This document shows, in pieces, positions 5,698-10,313 of a stretch of 10,313 bases of DNA (position 1 is its first letter; every line of letters starts with the position of its first letter). The notes beneath the pieces were generated by a model. That model searched no databases. It saw only the letters and a program-made list of their open reading frames with translations, and was not told the DNA's origin. Origin of the DNA: Bacteroidales bacterium (lineage in GTDB: Bacteria; Bacteroidota; Bacteroidia; Bacteroidales; VadinHA17); contig WFRO01000516.1 of NCBI GenBank assembly GCA_015486475.1, positions 1 through 10,313 of the forward strand, in the 5' to 3' direction. The position numbers were made by a program, and so were the translations under genes.

Positions 5698-6099
5698 ATG
5701 GCAATATACACAGTGTTATCGGTATTGATCATACTGGTGAGCATTCTGCTGATACTTGTGGTGCTGGTACAGAACTCCAAAGGAGGCGGACTGGCAGCCA
5801 ACTTCACAGGTGCCGGCCAGATGATGGGAGCACGGAAAACGACGGATTTTCTGGAGAAAGCCACGTGGACGCTGGCAGCCTCCATTGTGGTGCTGTCCCT
5901 GCTGGCAACAGCCGCTATCCCGCGTAAGAACAAAGTGGAGCACTCCCTGATCGAGGACCAGGTAAACAGGGCGGTGAATCCCAATGCGATCCCTACCCTT
6001 CCCACTGCACTGCCCGACCAGAACAATCCGGCCAAGAGCCAGGGCCAGGGGCAGCCGCAGGGACAGGGAAACAACGGCGGAGCCCAGGGAGGAAAATAA
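5698..6099 (+). CDS. secG: Preprotein translocase subunit SecG
   Basis: Accessory inner-membrane subunit of the SecYEG channel, which increases SecA-driven export. The 133-residue product has two membrane segments (about 4-24 and 56-74) around the SecG signature VLVQNSKGGGLA and a loop with FTGAGQMMGARKTTDFLEK. After the second segment come a basic PRKNK and a hydrophilic tail ending in Gln/Gly-rich sequence (residues about 112-133), encoded by an imperfect 6-nt repeat (gccagg-like, 6032-6067). Similar low-complexity tails occur in Bacteroidota SecG. The ATG at 5698 is 3 nt after the preceding stop codon, and a strong terminator follows 20 nt after the secG stop, so it is the last gene of the operon. 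Confidence 0.95.
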   Translation: MAIYTVLSVLIILVSILLILVVLVQNSKGGGLAANFTGAGQMMGARKTTDFLEKATWTLAASIVVLSLLATAAIPRKNKVEHSLIEDQVNRAVNPNAIPTLPTALPDQNNPAKSQGQGQPQGQGNNGGAQGGK

Positions 6100-6119
6100 A
6101 AAACAGGCTTCAGAGCATG

Positions 6120-6157
6120 AAAGGTGTCAGGTTGTCATAAACCTGACACCTTTTTTT
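6120..6157 (+). terminator. Intrinsic terminator after secG
   Basis: GGTGTCAGGTT (6123-6133) pairs perfectly with AACCTGACACC (6140-6150) around the 6-nt loop gtcata, and seven T follow (6151-6157). Three A before the stem can pair with the first T residues. This closes the activator-lptE-TPR-secG operon and separates it from groESL. Confidence 0.95.
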
Positions 6158-6180
6158 ATTTCAGCCTGATCCCGGCACCG

Positions 6181-6212
6181 ATGTAGCGTAAGTGATTAAA
6201 AACAAGCTACAT
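6181..6212. promoter_or_regulatory. Inverted repeat in the groESL upstream region
   Basis: ATGTAGC (6181-6187) and GCTACAT (6206-6212) are a perfect 7-bp inverted repeat with an 18-nt AT-rich spacer, about 150 nt before groES. It could be an operator or chance. The whole non-coding stretch 6158-6362 holds no gene that I can support, no CIRCE element and no clear TTTG/TAnnTTTG promoter, although a groESL promoter must lie here. Confidence 0.25.
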
Positions 6213-6362
6213 AAAAAGGTTCCTTTCAATAATGCTGCCTCCCTGCCTCCTGTTAAAGTGTCTTTTCCGGCTTGCAGCAGGAGTACACCCTCCGTTTGGC
6301 ACGGATTCTGATAAAGATGGCGCGGTACAAAATTATGTCTAACGAAAAAACTATATCACGTT

Positions 6363-6641
6363 ATGGAGAAAATCAGCATTCAGCCTCTGGGGGACCGGGT
6401 AGTCGTATTGCCTGAACCTGCCGAGGAAAAGACCTCCAGTGGGATCATCATCCCCGATACGGCCCAGGAGAAACCGCTCACAGGGACCGTGGTGGCCGTA
6501 GGCAAAGGGACCGGAGATGTGAAAATGGAGGTAAAACCCGGCGACAAGGTATTGTACGGGAAATATACGGGAACAGAGATCACCCTCGACGGGAAAGATT
6601 ACCTGATCATGCGTGAATCCGATCTGTTGGCAGTATTGTAA
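6363..6641 (+). CDS. groES: Co-chaperonin GroES (Hsp10)
   Basis: Cytosolic heptameric lid of the GroEL chamber, which caps the folding cavity in an ATP-dependent cycle. The 92-residue length is typical. The protein shows the family start PLGDRVVVLPEPAEEKT, the mobile loop that contacts GroEL (SSGIIIPDTAQEKP, about 25-38), then GTVVAVGKG, VKPGDKVLYGKYTGTEI and the C-terminal LIMRESDLLAVL. The start at 6363 gives the expected N-terminus; there is no clear Shine-Dalgarno sequence before it. groEL begins 40 nt after its stop, so the two form the usual bicistronic operon. Confidence 0.98.
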   Translation: MEKISIQPLGDRVVVLPEPAEEKTSSGIIIPDTAQEKPLTGTVVAVGKGTGDVKMEVKPGDKVLYGKYTGTEITLDGKDYLIMRESDLLAVL

Positions 6642-6681
6642 ACAAAAAATTATTAATAATAACCTTTAAAAAAAGACAGAA

Positions 6682-8319
6682 ATGGCTAAAGAAATCAAAT
6701 TTGACATAGAAGCAAGAGATTTGCTTAAAAAAGGTGTGGATATCCTTGCAGATTCTGTAAAGGTAACCCTGGGTCCGAAAGGACGGAATGTAGTTATAGA
6801 CAAGAAATTCGGTGCTCCTCAGGTCACCAAGGATGGTGTTACCGTTGCCAAGGAGATCGATGTGGAAGATCCTTTTGAGAACATGGGCGCCCAGATGGTC
6901 AAAGAAGTTGCCTCCAAAACGGCTGACAATGCCGGTGACGGTACTACTACGGCCTCAGTGCTGGCACAGTCCATTTACAGTGTGGGTCTGAAGAATGTCA
7001 CGGCCGGCGCCAATCCGATGGATCTGAAGAGAGGCATTGACCTGGCCGTTGCCAAGGTTGTCGAGCAGTTACAGGGTATGTCCGAGACCGTAGGGGATGA
7101 CTTCAAGAAGATCGAACAGGTGGCCAGCATCTCGGCCAACAATGATCCTACCATCGGAGAACTGATCGCCGAAGCGATGAAGAAAGTGAAAAAAGAAGGT
7201 GTGATCACCGTGGAAGAAGCCAAAGGGATTGAGACTACCGTTGAGGTGGTAGAAGGTATGCAGTTCGACAGGGGTTATATCTCTCCCTATTTTATCACCG
7301 ACGCTGAGAAGATGGAGACGGTGATGGAGCATCCTTACATCCTGCTCCATGACAAGAAGATCTCGACGATGAAAGACCTGCTTCCCATCCTCGAAGCTAC
7401 CTCCCAGGCAGGCCGTCCGCTGCTGATCATTGCCGAAGATGTGGAAGGCGAAGCCCTGGCCACCCTCGTGGTGAACAAGCTGCGTGGCTCGCTGCGTGTG
7501 GCTGCTGTGAAAGCGCCCGGTTTCGGCGACCGCAGAAAAGAGATGCTCGAGGATATCGCTATCCTGACAGGTGGCACAGTGATCTCCGAAGAGAAAGGAC
7601 TCAAGCTGGAGCATACCACGCTGGATATGCTGGGCCAGAGTGAGAAAGTGACCATTGACAAGGAGAACACTACGATCGTCAACGGGGGTGGTGATTCTGC
7701 CAAGATCGAAGCCCGCGTGAAGCAGATCAAGAAGCAGATCGAAGCTTCCACGTCCGATTATGACAAAGAAAAACTGCAGGAGCGTCTGGCCAAGCTGGCC
7801 GGCGGCGTGGCTGTCCTCTATGTGGGAGCTGCTTCCGAAGTGGAGATGAAAGAGAAAAAAGACCGGGTGGATGATGCTTTGAGCGCCACCAGGGCTGCCA
7901 TCGAAGAAGGGACCATTCCCGGCGGCGGTGTGGCATACCTGCGTGCCGAAGAGGCGCTGAAAGACCTGAAAGGGGAGAACGAAGATCAGAACATCGGCAT
8001 CACTATCGTACGCAGAGCGCTCGAAGAGCCTATCCGTACCATCGTGGAAAATGCCGGGGTGGAAGGTTCCATCGTGGTACAGAAAGTGCGGGAAGGCAAA
8101 GGCGACTATGGCTACAATGCCCGTACCGATAAATTCGAGAACCTCTATGAAGCCGGTGTGATCGATCCTACGAAAGTGGCACGCATCGCACTGGAGAATG
8201 CTGCTTCGGTGGCCGGCATGTTGCTGACGACTGAGTGTGTAATTACCGAGAAAGAGGAAGAGAATCCGGCTCCGGCAGCAGCAGCTCCCGGCATGGGTGG
8301 CATGGGCGGCATGTATTAA
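6682..8319 (+). CDS. groEL: Chaperonin GroEL (Hsp60)
   Basis: Cytosolic double-ring chaperonin that encloses unfolded proteins and folds them with GroES and ATP. The 545-residue product is full length. Landmarks are VKVTLGPKGRNVVIDKKFGAP near 27-46, the nucleotide-site Asp51 in TKDGVTVAKE, GDGTTTA with Asp86, the apical-domain segment around EGMQFDRGYISPYF, RRKEMLEDIAILTGG, the DRVDDALSATRAAIEEG segment with the ATPase Asp near 397-398, PGGGVAYLRA, and the Gly/Met-rich tail ending GGMGGMY rather than GGMM. All expected catalytic residues are visible. The gene follows groES by 40 nt of AT-rich sequence and is closed by the terminator at 8381-8415. Confidence 0.99.
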   Translation: MAKEIKFDIEARDLLKKGVDILADSVKVTLGPKGRNVVIDKKFGAPQVTKDGVTVAKEIDVEDPFENMGAQMVKEVASKTADNAGDGTTTASVLAQSIYSVGLKNVTAGANPMDLKRGIDLAVAKVVEQLQGMSETVGDDFKKIEQVASISANNDPTIGELIAEAMKKVKKEGVITVEEAKGIETTVEVVEGMQFDRGYISPYFITDAEKMETVMEHPYILLHDKKISTMKDLLPILEATSQAGRPLLIIAEDVEGEALATLVVNKLRGSLRVAAVKAPGFGDRRKEMLEDIAILTGGTVISEEKGLKLEHTTLDMLGQSEKVTIDKENTTIVNGGGDSAKIEARVKQIKKQIEASTSDYDKEKLQERLAKLAGGVAVLYVGAASEVEMKEKKDRVDDALSATRAAIEEGTIPGGGVAYLRAEEALKDLKGENEDQNIGITIVRRALEEPIRTIVENAGVEGSIVVQKVREGKGDYGYNARTDKFENLYEAGVIDPTKVARIALENAASVAGMLLTTECVITEKEEENPAPAAAAPGMGGMGGMY

Positions 8320-8380
8320 TCATTTCCGGCCCGTTCAGCGGACAAAGATCTGCCCGTATGGACACCCTAAATATGATAAG

Positions 8381-8415
8381 AAGCCCTTTCCGTACGCGGA
8401 AAGGGCTTTATTTTT
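8381..8415 (+). terminator. Intrinsic terminator after groEL
   Basis: AAGCCCTTTCCG (8381-8392) pairs perfectly with CGGAAAGGGCTT (8397-8408) around the 4-nt loop TACG, followed by a T-rich tract to 8415. The stem is 12 bp and the hairpin lies about 60 nt after the groEL stop. Confidence 0.95.
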
Positions 8416-8445
8416 GTCCTCTTCCGCTGAAAATCACTAATTTTA
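8413..8445 (+). promoter_or_regulatory. Candidate Bacteroidota promoter for the secreted protein gene
   Basis: TTTG at 8413-8416 (a -33 match overlapping the end of the groEL terminator) is followed after 21 nt by TAATTTTA at 8438-8445, one base from the -7 consensus TAnnTTTG. Spacing fits the Bacteroidota sigma-A pattern, and the start would give a leader of roughly 30 nt before the ATG at 8484. Confidence 0.4.
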
Positions 8446-8483
8446 CACTCACATAGAAAAGAAATGTTTTAAAGCAAAGTCTT

Positions 8484-9275
8484 ATGAGAAAGATCGTTCT
8501 TGCCGCAATAACCCTTTTGCTGGTCCCGAACCTGGTCATGGGAGGATGGGTTATCAAAGAGGAGAGCCGTTTTACCGACACCAAGACCCGTCAGAAGAGG
8601 AAAGTTTTTGCGCAGGACTATAACATACGCCTGGATGAGGAGGGATTGACGACCTTTATCAATCTCAATACGGGTATCATCCGTTTTTATGATCCTGATA
8701 AAAAGATCTACTGGGAGGGAACGATCGATGATTATGATAAGGATATGGCCGTTCTACTGCGGGATCAGTTCATGAAGAAGATCAGCGACTATTCCCCCTC
8801 TGAGAAAGCAGACGCGATGAAAAGTTTTGACAGGATGCTGAAGCAGCTCCAGTTACCTGATTCTACCGTGATCCTTCATGACCGTTTGTGGATCCAGGTG
8901 ACACAGACGCGTGAAGGAAAGGAGATCGCCGGCTACAAGACGAGGGTCTATACGGTTTATGTGAACCAGGTACCCGTGGAGGATGACTGGATCGCCCCCA
9001 AGCTGGAATTATTGCGTTTGCCTCTGTTGGAACGTTATTATGATATCTTCAACCGGATCACGAAATATTACGAGCAGGGGTTCCATTACCGGAGCCATCC
9101 CCGGTACATCTATATGCAGACACGCGGTTATCCCATGAAGGTGAAAGAGTACGGATATGGCTATGAGGTGATCACTGAGGTGCGCAAAGCCAAACAAAGA
9201 AACCTTTCCGCCTCTGTTTTCAGGCTGCCCGGTCATCCCCGTAAAGTAACCCTGAAAGAGCTGAACAGGCAGTGA
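8484..9275 (+). CDS. Secreted protein of unknown function
   Basis: Predicted 263-residue exported protein that I do not recognise. Residues 1-20 form a signal peptide (RK, hydrophobic core, likely cleavage after VMG or nearby) with no lipobox Cys. The next 60 residues alternate like beta strands (WVIKEESRF, QDYNIRLDEEGLTTFINLNTGIIRFYDPDKKIYWEG). That order, an induced-residue strand followed by a 'what the protein is stored as' strand ending in Y-x-x-G, is reminiscent of LolA-like or DUF4412-type periplasmic folds, but the likeness is weak. A charged helical stretch follows (about 80-125), then more strands (VILHDRLWIQVTQTREGKEIAGYKTRVYTVYVN), a Tyr-rich segment near 195-230 and a basic C-terminus. 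There is no type IX sorting domain. It is flanked by its own candidate promoter and by lepA's, so it is probably a single-gene unit. Confidence 0.8.
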   Translation: MRKIVLAAITLLLVPNLVMGGWVIKEESRFTDTKTRQKRKVFAQDYNIRLDEEGLTTFINLNTGIIRFYDPDKKIYWEGTIDDYDKDMAVLLRDQFMKKISDYSPSEKADAMKSFDRMLKQLQLPDSTVILHDRLWIQVTQTREGKEIAGYKTRVYTVYVNQVPVEDDWIAPKLELLRLPLLERYYDIFNRITKYYEQGFHYRSHPRYIYMQTRGYPMKVKEYGYGYEVITEVRKAKQRNLSASVFRLPGHPRKVTLKELNRQ

Positions 9276-9319
9276 TCATCCTTTTTGAACATTTCCCTGC
9301 CGGATACGGGTGATTGTCC

Positions 9320-9327
9320 TATCTTTG
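9320..9327 (+). promoter_or_regulatory. Candidate -7 element for lepA
   Basis: TATCTTTG matches the Bacteroidota -7 consensus TAnnTTTG exactly and lies about 28 nt before the lepA ATG. The nearest TTTG upstream (9284-9287) is 32 nt away, too far for the usual 19-21 nt spacing, so the -33 element is missing or degenerate. An AGGAG at 9339-9343, 11 nt before the ATG, fits a ribosome binding site. Confidence 0.4.
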
Positions 9328-9354
9328 CAGAAAGAAACAGGAGCGAAACAGCGC

Positions 9355-10313
9355 ATGAAGAACATCCGGAATTTTTGTATCATAGCCCACATCGATCACG
9401 GGAAAAGCACACTGGCCGACCAGTTGTTGCTGAAGACCGGCTCGCTGGGTGAGCGGGATTTTCAGGAGCAGATCCTCGACGATATGGATCTGGAGCGGGA
9501 ACGGGGCATCACGATCAAGAGCCATGCCATCCAGATGGAATACCGGTATCAGGGGGAGGCCTATCAGCTCAATCTCATTGACACGCCCGGGCATGTGGAT
9601 TTTTCCTATGAGGTATCGCGGTCCATCGCTGCCTGTGAGGGGGCTTTGCTGGTCGTGGATGCCACCCAGGGGATACAGGCGCAGACGATCTCCAATCTTT
9701 ATCTGGCCATCGAGCATGATCTTGAGATCATCCCGGTGCTGAACAAAATGGACCTGGCCAACGCCATGCCGGAAGAGGTGAAAGACCAGATCGTCGATCT
9801 GGTGGGGTGTGACAGGGAGGATATCATTGAGGCCAGCGGTAAGACAGGGATGGGCGTGGAACGGATCCTGCAGGATATCATCGAAAAAGTACCCCCGCCG
9901 GAAGGAGACCCGTCAGCTCCCCTGCAGGCGCTTATTTTCGATTCGGTGTACAATCCTTTCCGGGGCATCTATGCCTATTTTAAGATCTTCAACGGAGAGC
10001 TGCGGCAGGGAGATCATGTGAAATTCGTCGCCACCGGCAGGGACTATGTGGCGGATGAGATCGGTGTGCTGAAGCTGAAGAATGAACCCCGCAAGGTGTT
10101 GCGTGCAGGCGATGTGGGATATATTATCTCCGGCATCAAGAATTCCAGCGAGGTGAAGGTGGGGGATACCATTACCCATGTGGAACAGCCCTGTGAGAAG
10201 GCCATAGAGGGCTTTGAAGATGTTAAGCCGATGGTCTTTGCCGGTATCTATCCGGTGGATGCTGACGATTATGAAGAGCTGCGTGCGTCCATGGAAAAAC
10301 TGCATCTGAACGA
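9355..10313 (+). CDS. lepA: Elongation factor 4 (LepA), 5' part, cut by the window edge
   Basis: Ribosome-associated translational GTPase. The first 319 residues are present, a little over half of the usual 600 or so; the rest runs off the right edge. GTPase motifs are complete: G1 AHIDHGKST at 11-19, G2 RGIT at 50-53 after the LepA-type MDLERE, G3 DTPGH at 76-80, G4 NKMD at 130-133, and G5 SGK at 161-163, with Gly where SAK is more common. The beta-barrel domain II follows from about 185 (LQALIFDSVYNPFRGIYAYFKIFNGEL), then the start of domain III (KPMVFAGIYPVDADDYEELR). The 'RNFCIIAHIDHGKSTLADQLL' region and domain II separate LepA from EF-G and TypA. The ATG at 9355 gives a short family-typical N-terminus. 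Confidence 0.97.
   Translation, partial: MKNIRNFCIIAHIDHGKSTLADQLLLKTGSLGERDFQEQILDDMDLERERGITIKSHAIQMEYRYQGEAYQLNLIDTPGHVDFSYEVSRSIAACEGALLVVDATQGIQAQTISNLYLAIEHDLEIIPVLNKMDLANAMPEEVKDQIVDLVGCDREDIIEASGKTGMGVERILQDIIEKVPPPEGDPSAPLQALIFDSVYNPFRGIYAYFKIFNGELRQGDHVKFVATGRDYVADEIGVLKLKNEPRKVLRAGDVGYIISGIKNSSEVKVGDTITHVEQPCEKAIEGFEDVKPMVFAGIYPVDADDYEELRASMEKLHLN

Noticed and set aside
6032..6067. SecG tail repeat as another member of the heptamer family
   Set aside because: Its period is 6 nt (gccagg-like), coding Gln-Gly pairs, and it does not keep the 7-nt register.
6297..6311. TGGCAC before groES as a sigma-54 -24 element
   Set aside because: The matching GC of a -12 element is not at the required distance (GA is there instead), so GG-N10-GC fails.

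Overview
The window looks like a chromosomal segment of a member of the Bacteroidota, probably an environmental lineage near the Bacteroidales/Marinilabiliales; the order is a guess. Four things point there: a protein with a C-terminal type IX secretion sorting domain (YPNP start, KILVK end); a receiver-less sigma-54-type activator followed by lptE, a TPR-tailed protein and secG, an order I recall from Bacteroidota genomes; promoter-like TAnnTTTG elements rather than TATAAT boxes; and few strong Shine-Dalgarno sequences.

Layout. On the minus strand, reading right to left, kdsB (CMP-Kdo synthetase, 1397-2143) is followed by a secreted lamin-tail protein (30-1142). The space between them holds two facing arrays of degenerate 7-nt repeats. 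Divergent from kdsB, on the plus strand, is a tight four-gene cluster: the AAA+ activator (2284-3525), lptE (3552-4082), a large repeat-expanded protein with a conserved N-terminal domain and a TPR-like C-terminus (4090-5694), and secG (5698-6099). A strong intrinsic terminator closes it (6120-6157). Next comes groES-groEL (6363-8319) with its own terminator (8381-8415), a secreted protein of unknown function (8484-9275), and the first half of lepA (9355 to the right edge).

How the genes fit together. kdsB and lptE both serve lipopolysaccharide (making activated Kdo; placing LPS in the outer membrane), SecG belongs to the Sec translocase, and GroES/EL fold cytosolic proteins. The region is therefore largely envelope biogenesis and protein export/folding housekeeping, with a possible local regulator at the head of the main operon.

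The most unusual feature is a family of degenerate heptanucleotide tandem repeats, consensus about nnGARYn. It appears twice between kdsB and the lamin-tail gene, in opposite orientations, and in long form inside the coding sequence of the gene before secG. There it encodes a 7-residue Lys/Ser/Glu/Gln-rich repeat, because three 7-nt units make seven codons. Three blocks of this coding array begin and end with the same units and differ in length by 78 and 42 nt, both multiples of three, so copy number appears to have changed under selection to keep the frame. I found no mobile element, CRISPR array, tRNA or rRNA.
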